Positions 7,506-15,082 of a stretch of DNA of 64,000 bases are shown here, piece after piece (within the stretch, counting starts at the first letter, position 1; each line of letters starts with the position of its first letter). The notes under the pieces are model-generated. The model searched no databases. It worked only from the letters and a program-made list of their open reading frames with translations, and was not told where the DNA came from. The position numbers were made by a program, and so were the translations under genes. The stretch covers positions 54,404 to 118,403 of the forward strand of contig NZ_JAUSLG010000014.1 in assembly GCF_030646615.1 (NCBI RefSeq). The letters are read 5' to 3'. Origin of the DNA: Phenylobacterium sp. (GTDB lineage: Bacteria > Pseudomonadota > Alphaproteobacteria > Caulobacterales > Caulobacteraceae).

Positions 7506-8702
7506 CTAGTTGTTGGCCAGGCGGCAGGCGAGCTGCGGGCGCAGGGTCTGGAAGCCATAGAGGACGTCCAGGCGGCAGGGGAACTTGTCGTTGTTGATGT
7601 CGTACTGCCGCACGATCCGCATCGACACGCCGTCGAAGACCTCACGGGCGGCGAAGTCCACCCCCCGCGGCATCACCATGTCGGCGGTGGCGAAGGCGAA
7701 GGCGCCCTTGTGATAGGCCATGGAGATCCCGTGTGCGGCCGCGCCGGTGCCGGCCACCTGGATCTGCATATTGTCCCCCGGCGCGTTCGACACGTTCTGC
7801 GCGGCGCCCGTGGTGATGATGGCCGGCGAGATCTGCAGGCTCGCCACCCCCGACCCATTGGAGCTGGCGTCGGCCCGAACCACGAACTGCTGCTGCACGC
7901 CCGTGGACTGCTTGGTCTCCGGATGCACCCGGAAGACGCCGGTGATGGTGAAGACGTCGCCGGCCTTCAGGATCGCGGAGCTGTTGGACCAGCCGTCGGT
8001 GGCCAGCGTCCCGCCGGTCTGACCGGCGCCGTTCACAAGCGGCGAGCCGGCCTTGGTCCCCACCGTGTGCGAGGGCCACAGCGTATTCTCCATGAAGTCG
8101 AAGCCGGCGCTGCGGCCCATGAAGCCTTCGCGGTACTGCTTGGAGATGCTGGCCTTGTCGTTGAACAGGCCCTTCAGGGCGTCCACCAGGTCCACATTGT
8201 CCTGGGTGTTCAGGTTGCAGGTCCGGCCGGCCAGGGGCGCCAGATTGTCCACCTGGATCTTCCGGCCCTGCAGGATCTTGGCGAAGCTGGCGGCCGCGCC
8301 CTGGTTGTTCACCTGGTTGTAGACGTCCTTGTACATGCCCATGGCGTCGGCCTCGATATTGGCCGCCAGCACGCTCATGGCCGGTTCGATGATCCGCTCG
8401 GAGAAGTCGTCCAGCGACAGCGTCAGGTCCACCGAGGTGAAGTTCAGGTCCACCCCCTTCTGGGTCTGCACCTTCAGCTCGACGCTGGTCTCGGTGGTGT
8501 CCTGGGCGTCGAGGGTCGGCCCGGTGCGCACCACATACTGGTTGGGCAGGCGCACCTTCAGGGTGTCGCCCACCTTGGCGCCCTGGCGTGCGAAGCTGTC
8601 GTCATACTCCCGCGTGATCGAGCCCACGAAGTTCAGCTTCTGGTGCAGCACACGCAGGGCCTCGCGGGTGACCGCGGTCGGGGAAAGCAGCGAATTGGCC
8701 AT
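7506..8702 (-). CDS. P22-type major coat protein
   Basis: This 398-residue protein begins MANSLLSPTAVTREALRVLHQ and continues GDTLKVRLPNQYVVRTG, the N-terminal pattern of the P22 coat protein (gene 5) family with the HK97 fold. Length is close to that of P22 gp5. It forms the icosahedral shell, assembled with the scaffold encoded upstream. Its codon use is well optimised and regular, as expected for a highly expressed virion gene. Hairpins stand on both sides of the gene, so it may be an independently regulated transcript segment. The cargo module at 8.9-10.3 kb separates it from the scaffold. Confidence 0.85.
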   Translation of the reverse strand: MANSLLSPTAVTREALRVLHQKLNFVGSITREYDDSFARQGAKVGDTLKVRLPNQYVVRTGPTLDAQDTTETSVELKVQTQKGVDLNFTSVDLTLSLDDFSERIIEPAMSVLAANIEADAMGMYKDVYNQVNNQGAAASFAKILQGRKIQVDNLAPLAGRTCNLNTQDNVDLVDALKGLFNDKASISKQYREGFMGRSAGFDFMENTLWPSHTVGTKAGSPLVNGAGQTGGTLATDGWSNSSAILKAGDVFTITGVFRVHPETKQSTGVQQQFVVRADASSNGSGVASLQISPAIITTGAAQNVSNAPGDNMQIQVAGTGAAAHGISMAYHKGAFAFATADMVMPRGVDFAAREVFDGVSMRIVRQYDINNDKFPCRLDVLYGFQTLRPQLACRLANN

Positions 8703-8861
8703 GAGGTCTCGTCTTCCTTGAGGATGGAATGCGGGTCGGCGCAGCTGCGCCGTTCGGGTTGTCGGATAGGGATCAGGCGCGCACGTGCGCCCGGAGGGTC
8801 GCTCCGGGGGCTGCCGCGCCTACGATTTCAGAATGCGGCCCGGCGCGCGGCGCCGGAGCCC
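8703..8861 (-). promoter_or_regulatory. Intergenic hairpin cluster before coat gene
   Basis: This 159-nt gap holds two perfect inverted repeats: CCGGCGC-GCG-GCGCCGG (8840-8856, just after the stop of the preceding minus-strand gene) and CCGGAG-GGTCG-CTCCGG (8791-8807). The palindrome GCGCACGTGCGC lies close by. The first could terminate the cargo gene, leaving room for a coat-gene promoter, but no convincing -10/-35 pair was found. Confidence 0.35.
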
Positions 8862-9272
8862 TTAGTCGACGAAGGTCACGCCACGCTCCGGCGCCAGGCG
8901 AACGCTGACAATATCCTTGAGCGCCAGCTCGCCGTCGAAGTCCTGGCCAGGGGCCGGGATGAACATGTTGACCACGTCCGGCCAGGTCCTGGGATCGATG
9001 CCCAGGGCGTCGCCCGCATAGCGTGGGCCGACCGCCACCATTTTCAGATCCTCGGGCGGCAGGCCGTCATAGAGGATCGGCGGATCCATCTCCATCAGCC
9101 ACCGCCCGCCATTCAGAGGCCGCACCAGCTCGCCGGGCCAGTCCTGCTCATCGCGATTGTCAACCTTGCGCAAGGTCAGGCAGGCCCGCCCCCAGACAGA
9201 CATCGGGACAGGCGTGTGAGGCGCCGGCTCACTCGGCTTCGAACGCCCGAACAGGCGACGGAACAGTTCCAA
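8862..9272 (-). CDS. Hypothetical protein in scaffold-coat cargo module
   Basis: A 136-residue soluble protein starting at TTG 9272. The start is chosen because GGAGG lies 5 nt upstream; the first ATG is 23 codons later and has no comparable site. The N-terminus (ELFRRLFGRSKPSEP) is basic and Pro-rich, followed by an apparently globular domain containing GGRWLMEMDPPILYDGLP. No family is recognised. It sits between the immunity-like gene and the coat gene, where P22-like phages normally have nothing, so it is probably part of an acquired cassette. It could be a second immunity protein or a virion decoration protein. Confidence 0.5.
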   Translation of the reverse strand: MELFRRLFGRSKPSEPAPHTPVPMSVWGRACLTLRKVDNRDEQDWPGELVRPLNGGRWLMEMDPPILYDGLPPEDLKMVAVGPRYAGDALGIDPRTWPDVVNMFIPAPGQDFDGELALKDIVSVRLAPERGVTFVD

Positions 9273-9310
9273 CCTGACCTCCTTGGAAACGGGTCGGCGA
9301 AGCTTCAGAC

Positions 9311-9338
9311 TTGCCTCGGGTGGAGACGCAGCTAAACT
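9311..9338 (+). promoter_or_regulatory. Candidate leaderless promoter of immunity-like gene
   Basis: TTGCCT (9311-9316) and TAAACT (9333-9338) are separated by 16 nt, and ATG 9346 lies 7 nt after the -10 box. Transcription would start at or next to the A of the ATG, with no room for a ribosome binding site. The promoter opposes the late operon, so the gene could be expressed in the lysogen. Confidence 0.45.
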
Positions 9339-9345
9339 AGAACAA

Positions 9346-9705
9346 ATGACGAACTACGGCAAACTTTCGGTTCAAGACGAGGGCTTCGTCTTCCAGGCGC
9401 CAAAGCGAGGCTGGTTCTGGCAGAAGCCGCCACCTCCCTTCTCCGCGGCCTTCGCGGCGATCGAAGAGATCGTCGCCCTCAAGCTCGACCTCATCACCAC
9501 CGACGAGGTGGTCTTCGACATCTGGCTCGACGACGGCCGCAGCGTGAGGCTTTGGGAAAGTGTTGAAGGCTTCGTCGAGCTGGACGCCGCCCTCGCCAAC
9601 CACCTGCCCCATTACTTCCGCGACTGGCGGGGGGTCGTGATTTTTCCGGCCTTCGAAGAAAACCGGACGATCATCTTTCGGCGGGAGACTGAGAATGCCA
9701 ACTAG
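9346..9705 (+). CDS. Immunity-protein-like gene, convergent with toxin-like gene
   Basis: The 119-residue protein has the run TTDEVVFDIWLDDGRSVRLW, a helix with VELDAALANHLP, then a Trp and a VIFPAFEENRTIIFRRE ending. This order resembles small immunity proteins found beside polymorphic toxins (recalled, not searched). It is on the opposite strand to the phage late genes and ends 15 nt from the end of the toxin-like gene. Start ATG 9346 is chosen over 9283 because the protein pattern begins at MTNYGKLSV and a promoter-like box ends just before it. Constitutive expression in the lysogen would protect the host; this is inference. Confidence 0.5.
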   Translation: MTNYGKLSVQDEGFVFQAPKRGWFWQKPPPPFSAAFAAIEEIVALKLDLITTDEVVFDIWLDDGRSVRLWESVEGFVELDAALANHLPHYFRDWRGVVIFPAFEENRTIIFRRETENAN

Positions 9706-9719
9706 TGGGCGCCCCCAAC

Positions 9720-10253
9720 TCAGAACTCGGGATTTACCCCCGACACGCGTGTGGTCCGCAACTGAGACGTCGGGTCTGGCACGATGACTTCGTCCCAACC
9801 GCCACGATTGGGACCAAGCGGCTGTGCAGGCCGAGTTTTGAAGTTCGTCAAATCGTGTGTGCGCCCTTGGATGACAAATCGTCCGCTGTTCTGAGGGGGC
9901 AGACCCGCATCGTCACGAAAATCAGGTGACCCGTCGGGCCTACGTCGCGTCCACGAATGGCCGTAAGGCAGAGCCTCATCACCGAAGACGCGATAGAGAG
10001 TTTGACCAATATAGGGCTCTCCACGCACCCGGCGGCCAGCGTTGATCAGACCGGCTGCCACGCGCGGAGCTGCGACCGCTGCGCCGCGGATAGCGGCCAC
10101 TCCACCACTGATGAAGTCGGCGGGTGAAGGGGCTTCGTCCACCTTCCCAGTGGCGATCCACCGGGCGGAATGCACAGCGCCATCGCTTTGGAATCGGGTC
10201 ACGGAGAAGGCTTCAGCGCCGTTGTTCCGGGTCTGTACGATCTGGGTCGTCAT
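9720..10253 (-). CDS. Polymorphic-toxin-like protein in phage late operon
   Basis: The C-terminal 90 residues carry LYRVFGDEALPYGHSWT, DFRDDAGLPPQNSGRFVIQG, GGWDEVIVPDP and a terminal RVSGVNPEF. This layout is seen at the C-terminus of large secreted or contact-dependent toxins. Arg, Ser-Trp-Thr and Glu could be an R-S-E ADP-ribosyltransferase triad, but that is only a hypothesis. The N-terminal 90 residues are Ala-rich and could be a packaging or adaptor segment. ATG 10253 has GGAG 3 nt upstream; ATG 10316 (TGATG overlap with the scaffold stop) is an alternative giving 21 more residues. An immunity-like gene converges on it. Confidence 0.55.
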   Translation of the reverse strand: MTTQIVQTRNNGAEAFSVTRFQSDGAVHSARWIATGKVDEAPSPADFISGGVAAIRGAAVAAPRVAAGLINAGRRVRGEPYIGQTLYRVFGDEALPYGHSWTRRRPDGSPDFRDDAGLPPQNSGRFVIQGRTHDLTNFKTRPAQPLGPNRGGWDEVIVPDPTSQLRTTRVSGVNPEF

Positions 10254-10315
10254 CGGCTCCAGAGATGCGCCCGGCGAACGTCGCCCCTGGGCGACGGGGT
10301 AAGCATGCCCCACCA

Positions 10316-11131
10316 TCACCGCCCCGCCATGGCCTGAGCATTCCTGCGACGCATCCATTCGGCCGCGCCCATGTCGTCGCGCACGGCGCTGGCCGGAGCC
10401 GAGCCGCCGCCCACCTGCACGGCGGGGCGCACCTGCATGGCCGGCGCCCGGGCCGGCGCACCGCCCATCTGCGGCGCCTGCGTCTGCGCCTGCAGCGCCG
10501 CCTCACCCTGCTGGGCCCGGTGCAGGATCATCCATAGCCGCGGATCGGCCACCTCGCGCAGCTCCTCCAGGGTGACGCCGAAGGCCTGGGCGTATTCCAC
10601 CAGCTTGGCCGCCACCTCCGGCGACCAGCCCTCGATCTGGCCGGCCAGGACCCGGCCGGTCTCTTCCAGCTCGATCCGCGCCCGCTCGCCGGCCGCAGCC
10701 CGGGCCATCTCGTCCTGCTGGGCCAGGGCCTGGCCATAGGCCTCGCGGGCCTGGGCGACGTCGTTCGCCTGCCCCCACAGCGCCTGGGCCAGCTGCGGGT
10801 CCTGCTGGCTCAGCGCCTGCCAGTCGACGCCCTCGAACTGCGCCAGCTGCTGCTCAAGCGCGATCAGCACCGCCCGGTCCTGCGCGCTGGCGCCGGCGAG
10901 CTCGGCCTCCAGCTCCATCATCTTCGCCCGCTCGGCCAAGGCCCGGCGCTCGGCCGCCACCGCCTGGGCGGCGCTCTCATGATCGATATTGGCCATCAGC
11001 TGCGCCTTCAGCGCCCGCGGCAGGCGGTAGAACTGCCCGCCGTGCTCGATCTCGTCGATGGCGTCAGCGTCCGCGCCGGGGCCAGACAGGCGCGGGTCGG
11101 CGCCGCCCAGATAGGTCGGGTCTTGCATCAT
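10316..11131 (-). CDS. Phage scaffolding protein
   Basis: A 271-residue, strongly helical protein rich in Ala, Gln and Glu, starting MMQDPTYLGGADPRL; the longer ORF-track extension is an artefact of the open frame. Regions such as AAQAVAAERRALAERAKMMELEAELA give the extended helix expected of a scaffold, and the basic C-terminus (EWMRRRNAQAMAGR) would be the coat-binding end, as in P22 gp8. It normally lies just before the coat gene; here a toxin-like cassette has been inserted between the two. The call is based on composition, length and position. Confidence 0.7.
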   Translation of the reverse strand: MMQDPTYLGGADPRLSGPGADADAIDEIEHGGQFYRLPRALKAQLMANIDHESAAQAVAAERRALAERAKMMELEAELAGASAQDRAVLIALEQQLAQFEGVDWQALSQQDPQLAQALWGQANDVAQAREAYGQALAQQDEMARAAAGERARIELEETGRVLAGQIEGWSPEVAAKLVEYAQAFGVTLEELREVADPRLWMILHRAQQGEAALQAQTQAPQMGGAPARAPAMQVRPAVQVGGGSAPASAVRDDMGAAEWMRRRNAQAMAGR

Positions 11132-11184
11132 GGGGTCGTGTCCTTGGATGTCATGGCGCTCAGCGCCGTCAGGGGGCGCCTGGC

Positions 11185-11403
11185 TCAGTCGAAGTCCGGC
11201 CAGGCCAGGTCCGGGTCGATCTCGATCACGGGGGAGTCGGCCAGCCGCGCGTGCGCCTCCCGGTGGGTGGGGTCTTCCCGCACCGCCAGGGCCAAGGCAT
11301 AGCCCCCCGCCAGCGGGCCGGCGGCGATCGCCCGCGGCTTCAGTCGCGGCCCCGCCACCGCGATCACGGTGGCTTCGTCCAGCAGCATCACGCTCACGCC
11401 CAT
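11185..11403 (-). CDS. Small phage protein, unknown
   Basis: The 72-residue product starts MGVSVMLLDEATVIAVAG and ends SPVIEIDPDLAWPDFD. ATG 11403 is preferred because GGGGAG lies 7 nt upstream; GTG 11397 would make a GTGA overlap and is possible. The gene overlaps the end of the LamG-like gene by 10 nt and precedes the scaffold. There are no motifs and no transmembrane segment. A minor head protein is a reasonable guess from position. Confidence 0.45.
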   Translation of the reverse strand: MGVSVMLLDEATVIAVAGPRLKPRAIAAGPLAGGYALALAVREDPTHREAHARLADSPVIEIDPDLAWPDFD

Positions 11404-12194
11404 GCGCCCACTCCCCGCAGATAGGTCGCCAGGGCGGCATGGGTCAGCGCCATCTGGGTCGGGCTCAAGCCGGCGCCGAAATGCGCCGCCCCCAACCGCC
11501 AGGCGGCGAGGCCGCTGGGATTCCCTGTCGTCCCGTAACCCAGCAGGATCAGGGGATGGCCGGCCAGGGTGGTGTTGGCGATGTCCGGTTCGCCCAACAG
11601 CGCCCCGTCCTTGACCACGTGATAGCGCTCGGTCTCCGTCCGGCTCATGGCGGAATGGCCAAGCCCCGAGTCCACCGGGCTCTGATCGCTGATGGTGCTG
11701 TTGGACCGGGTCAGGATCTGGCCGGCGCTGGTCCAGGGCTGCAGTCGGTTGCGGCTGTTGCCGAACACGATCCCCGTCCCGCCGCCGTCGACGACGAAGA
11801 CTCCGGCATGGTGGTCGGCGATCTTGTACTTCATCGCCGATGACTGGACGAAACCGGTCTCCAGATAGCTCGTCGCCCCATCGCCCTGATAGCCGAGGTC
11901 GGGCGCGAAGTCGGGGCTGTTCACGGGCGTCAGGGACGCCCCCCCCGGCGCGGCCCAGTTCAGCCCCGCCGCCTGGGCGTCCGCCGCCGCCATGACAAAC
12001 AGTGCGTCCAGCCGCGCCCAAACCCCGGCCGCCTTGAGGGCCGAGACCAGGTTGTCCATCAAGGCCGCCCGGCGGCCATCCGGGCTGATGGCCATCGCGG
12101 CCGCCACGGCCTCGGTCTCCGAGTGCAGCGCGCGATCGCCGCGCACCGGCACCCCGGCGGCCAGGCCCCGCGCGGTCCTGCAGGCCGGCGTCAT
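11394..12194 (-). CDS. Phage minor structural protein (LamG-like pattern)
   Basis: This 266-residue protein has a helical N-terminus (about 1-65) and then a beta-rich domain with GYQGDGATSYLETGF, HHAGVFVVDGGGTG and ERYHVVKDGALLGEP. This ordering is typical of concanavalin/LamG-like surface domains in virion proteins. It sits between the small accessory gene and the scaffold. The 4-nt overlap with the upstream gene (12191-12194) indicates coupling. It may be a decoration or fibre-like head protein; the carbohydrate-binding suggestion is inference. Confidence 0.5.
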   Translation of the reverse strand: MTPACRTARGLAAGVPVRGDRALHSETEAVAAAMAISPDGRRAALMDNLVSALKAAGVWARLDALFVMAAADAQAAGLNWAAPGGASLTPVNSPDFAPDLGYQGDGATSYLETGFVQSSAMKYKIADHHAGVFVVDGGGTGIVFGNSRNRLQPWTSAGQILTRSNSTISDQSPVDSGLGHSAMSRTETERYHVVKDGALLGEPDIANTTLAGHPLILLGYGTTGNPSGLAAWRLGAAHFGAGLSPTQMALTHAALATYLRGVGAWA

Positions 12195-12505
12195 TGGCTC
12201 AATCGGTAGCTCACCGCCCCTGAGCTGAGCGTGGAACAGTTCAGGCGGTACAGGACCCCGGCCTCCGGCTCCTCCAGGACCAGCGACACCGGTGTGGAAT
12301 AGACGGCCGGGGTCCCGGCGCCATCCCGGGAGCAGCCGATCCAGCTGGCGCCGCGGTCAAACGACCGCTCCACCCCCACCACACCGGTGAAACTCCCCCA
12401 TAGCGACAGGTTGAACCTGCGCGGCGCGCCCGGCCTGGAATCGGGCGCGAAGCTCTCACTCGGGCCCGTCTGCGAAAACGCGCCCGTCACCTTGCCGGTG
12501 GCCAT
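12191..12505 (-). CDS. Small phage virion protein, beta-rich
   Basis: The 104-residue protein starts MATGKVTGAFSQTGPSESF and has alternating strands with WGSFTGVVGVERSFDRGASW and a C-terminal VSYRLSQ. Such small proteins next to portal genes of podovirus-like prophages are usually annotated hypothetical and may decorate the head. GAGGAG 7 nt before ATG 12505 is a strong ribosome site. It lies directly downstream of the portal gene and is coupled to the next gene by a 4-nt overlap. Confidence 0.55.
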   Translation of the reverse strand: MATGKVTGAFSQTGPSESFAPDSRPGAPRRFNLSLWGSFTGVVGVERSFDRGASWIGCSRDGAGTPAVYSTPVSLVLEEPEAGVLYRLNCSTLSSGAVSYRLSQ

Positions 12506-12532
12506 GTCTTGCTCCTCTCAAGCTCTCAGGGT

Positions 12533-14434
12533 TCACTCGGGCGCGCGCCCGGCGGCCAGGGCGCGCATCCGCTGCGTCTCGGCCTCGAAGGCGGCGATCT
12601 CCAGCTTCCGCAGCTCCAGCGCCTGGTCGCGCCCCATGGCCTCCAGCTTCTGATTGGCGCCCGCCAGGGCCTGGGACAGCTTCTCGATGGCCGCCCGGGC
12701 CTCGCCCAGCTCCGGCGCCTCGCCGCGCACCTGAGCCGGCAAAAGGCTCGAGAGCCGCTGGGCGATCTCATCGGCGCCGGGCCAATCCAGATTGCGCGCC
12801 AGCAGGTCCCCGATCACCGGCGCTGCGGCCGGATAGGCCTGGATCAGCTGGATCATCTGGGTCGCCGCCTCTTCCCGGCGGCTGGTGAAGCTGGGGCCGG
12901 CCCGCACCGTCAGGTCATACTTGCCGACGCTCAGATCATAGATCCGCCGCACCTCGCGCACCTGGCCCTGCGCATCGGCCTCGCGCACCGCCACGGGCTG
13001 GTTCACCTGCGCCAGCCTCGCCTCCCCGCTCGGCCCCAGCACGCGGACCACCCGCGGCGCAGCATAGACCTTGGGGATCAGGTCGATCAGGATTCGACCG
13101 GCGTGCCGGATCGCCCGGCTCAGATTGTCGATATAGTGGAAGGTGGAGACGTCCCCCTCCCGCTGGCGCGCCATGATCGCCCGGCCGCTGGTTTCATTCG
13201 ACCGCGCCCCCAGGCTGGCGTCATGCAGGCCCATGATGGCCTTCATGTCGTCGCTGGCGTTCAGCGCCTCCTGCAGCGCCCCGGCCGGCACCCCGGCGAA
13301 GGGCTGGCGCATGGGCGGCTCGGGGCCGTCATATTCCAGATAGGCGTGGGTCTGAACATTCGCGCTCGCCCACTTCTCCGCATCGGTCTCGAAGGCGCCC
13401 TTGCGCCCGATGAAGGGCGCCTTGGGCGCCAGCGCCACCAGCTCGGTGGTCGTGGTCCGCCAGTAGTTGAACATCCGCTGCGGGTCCTTGGCGTCGCGGA
13501 CCAGGCTGCGCAGCCGCCGCCGGCCATCGATCCGCAGTTCCTCGCCATAGACCGGCACGATGGGGATGAACCGCCCGGCCCATTCCACGGTCTCCAGCAC
13601 CTCCGCGCCGGTGACCACATGCTGCACCACGCGGTGGCTCGCCACCTCCCGCGGCGCGCCCACAATGCTGATGCCAAGCGCATCGAACAGACCCTTCTGC
13701 GCCTCATAGGCGGCAAGCTCGATCACCTGCCCGTCGCTCAGGGCCACGATCTTCCGGCGCACCGCCTCGCGCCGCCAGAACTCGGCCACGGTCACCCGAT
13801 CGCCGTCGCCCCAGGCCTCGGCCAGACCGCCATAGGCCGCCCCCGACCAGTCCACCGCTTCGGCGCCTTTCCAGCGCGCCTGGAAGGCGGCCCGCGGCAA
13901 GCTGTCGACCACAAACGCGGTGTTCCAGTCCGAGGAGTCGGCCGCCGTGGAGTCCGGGTCCCCATAGACGCTGAACGGATCGGCCACCCGCTCGATGACG
14001 ATGTCCTGCTCGAAACTGTCGTCCCGGGCATAGCGGGTGTTGATCCGGAAATAGCCGAAGCCGCAGGTGACGGCGAAATCCAGCGCCGTGTCATAGGCCA
14101 CCTCGGCGTCGCTCGACTGCTCGATATGGCGGATCAGCCCGTTGAAGATCTCAGCCGTCTGCGGGTCGGCGCCGTCGTCCACCGGATGGCAGGCGATGGC
14201 GGGCTTGTTCAGCCGCGCATCGTTGACCACCTGGCGGATGAAGGCCGGCAGCCGGTTGATGGTCAGGCAGGGCCGCCCGTCCAGCTCCCGGTCGCGCCGC
14301 ACCTTCTCGGGCCACTGTTCGCCCAGCCTGGCGAACCGGAGGTCATCGCGGGCCTCCTCGCGGATCTCGGCCTCCTGGGCCTGCACACGCTCGAACGCGT
14401 CGCGGGCGTCCCGCAGGATGTCGTCATGGGTCAT
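12533..14434 (-). CDS. P22-type portal protein
   Basis: This 633-residue protein starts MTHDDILRDARDAFERVQAQ and has the family hallmarks RLPAFIRQVVNDARLNKPAI, FAVTCGFGYFRI and FNYWRTTTTELVALAPKAPF. These match P22 gp1-like portals, which form the dodecameric DNA channel at one capsid vertex and dock the terminase. The length is near that of P22 gp1 without the long barrel extension. The C-terminal 100 residues are a long Ala/Glu/Gln-rich helix. It stands between the first cargo module and the small virion gene, on the late strand. Confidence 0.85.
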   Translation of the reverse strand: MTHDDILRDARDAFERVQAQEAEIREEARDDLRFARLGEQWPEKVRRDRELDGRPCLTINRLPAFIRQVVNDARLNKPAIACHPVDDGADPQTAEIFNGLIRHIEQSSDAEVAYDTALDFAVTCGFGYFRINTRYARDDSFEQDIVIERVADPFSVYGDPDSTAADSSDWNTAFVVDSLPRAAFQARWKGAEAVDWSGAAYGGLAEAWGDGDRVTVAEFWRREAVRRKIVALSDGQVIELAAYEAQKGLFDALGISIVGAPREVASHRVVQHVVTGAEVLETVEWAGRFIPIVPVYGEELRIDGRRRLRSLVRDAKDPQRMFNYWRTTTTELVALAPKAPFIGRKGAFETDAEKWASANVQTHAYLEYDGPEPPMRQPFAGVPAGALQEALNASDDMKAIMGLHDASLGARSNETSGRAIMARQREGDVSTFHYIDNLSRAIRHAGRILIDLIPKVYAAPRVVRVLGPSGEARLAQVNQPVAVREADAQGQVREVRRIYDLSVGKYDLTVRAGPSFTSRREEAATQMIQLIQAYPAAAPVIGDLLARNLDWPGADEIAQRLSSLLPAQVRGEAPELGEARAAIEKLSQALAGANQKLEAMGRDQALELRKLEIAAFEAETQRMRALAAGRAPE

Positions 14435-14447
14435 GCAAACGCCCTTT

Positions 14448-14469
14448 AGCGTCCCAAGCCGGGGACGCT
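14448..14469 (-). terminator. Hairpin between cargo module and portal gene
   Basis: AGCGTCCC and GGGACGCT form a perfect 8-bp stem with a 6-nt loop, just upstream of the portal gene and downstream of the lipoprotein gene ending at 14510. There is no T-run, so it may be an attenuator or processing site rather than a full terminator. Confidence 0.4.
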
Positions 14470-14509
14470 GTGTCAGAGAAATCCGATTTTCTTTAGGTCC
14501 GGCGGGCGC

Positions 14510-15082
14510 TTAGTCCGCCGTCTTCACGAACGCTGCACCATCCCAGGCGAAGGCCTCGTCCTCGCCGTCCGCGGCCTTCACCACCAGGGATGGCGGGCTA
14601 TTGGCCTCAGCCTCATGCACCGCCAGGGACCTCCCGGGCAGCGCCGTCATCGGCCGGCCCGGCGCCAGCATCACTGGCTCGCGGCCCGCCGGAAACGCAT
14701 AGATCGCGAAACTCTCATAGGCTTCGTCCAACAGGATGGCCGCCTGGTCCTCACGCCCGTCGCCATCGAAGTCCGCCCGCACCGCCAGCCGCTGATAGTG
14801 GTCGAGCGCCTTCATCCAGGGAGGATCGTCTCCATAGATCGGCATCAGGTCCGCCGTCGTCCGGAAGACCCAACCGTCCGGCGGGATCACTGTCAGGCGC
14901 GGCATGTGACAGTCCAGTCGGCTCCGAACGCCACCATGGTCGCGGCAGCGCTCCCCGTACTCGAAAGCGCGGCCATTGCAGCCGACAACACAGGAGCCCA
15001 TCAGCAAAACGACCATCACGACTGACGCGAGCAGGCCTCTCAGCAGCCGCCAAGTGGGAAAGGGAGGCGGCTCGATCGTCAT
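14510..15082 (-). CDS. Predicted lipoprotein with FG-GAP-like motif, cargo module 1
   Basis: A 190-residue protein with a hydrophobic N-terminal segment (LLRGLLASVVMVVLLMGSC) followed by VVGC, a lipobox. The mature part contains DFDGDGREDQAAILLDE, a DxDGDGxxD calcium-loop/FG-GAP-like motif, then a strand FAIYAF. It shares this motif order with the adjacent gene at 15079-15633, so the two look like diverged duplicates. ATG 15082 overlaps the previous stop in ATGA. Lying downstream of a toxin-like gene, it may be a periplasmic immunity protein; a surface-exclusion lipoprotein is another possibility. Confidence 0.5.
   Translation of the reverse strand: MTIEPPPFPTWRLLRGLLASVVMVVLLMGSCVVGCNGRAFEYGERCRDHGGVRSRLDCHMPRLTVIPPDGWVFRTTADLMPIYGDDPPWMKALDHYQRLAVRADFDGDGREDQAAILLDEAYESFAIYAFPAGREPVMLAPGRPMTALPGRSLAVHEAEANSPPSLVVKAADGEDEAFAWDGAAFVKTAD

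Noticed and set aside
7500-9335. 611-residue plus-strand ORF over the coat gene
   Set aside because: It is the antisense shadow of the coat gene and its neighbours, with His/Gly/Arg-rich composition typical of reverse frames in GC-rich DNA.
12509-14449. 646-residue plus-strand ORF over the portal gene
   Set aside because: Antisense shadow of the P22-type portal protein; no coherent domain.
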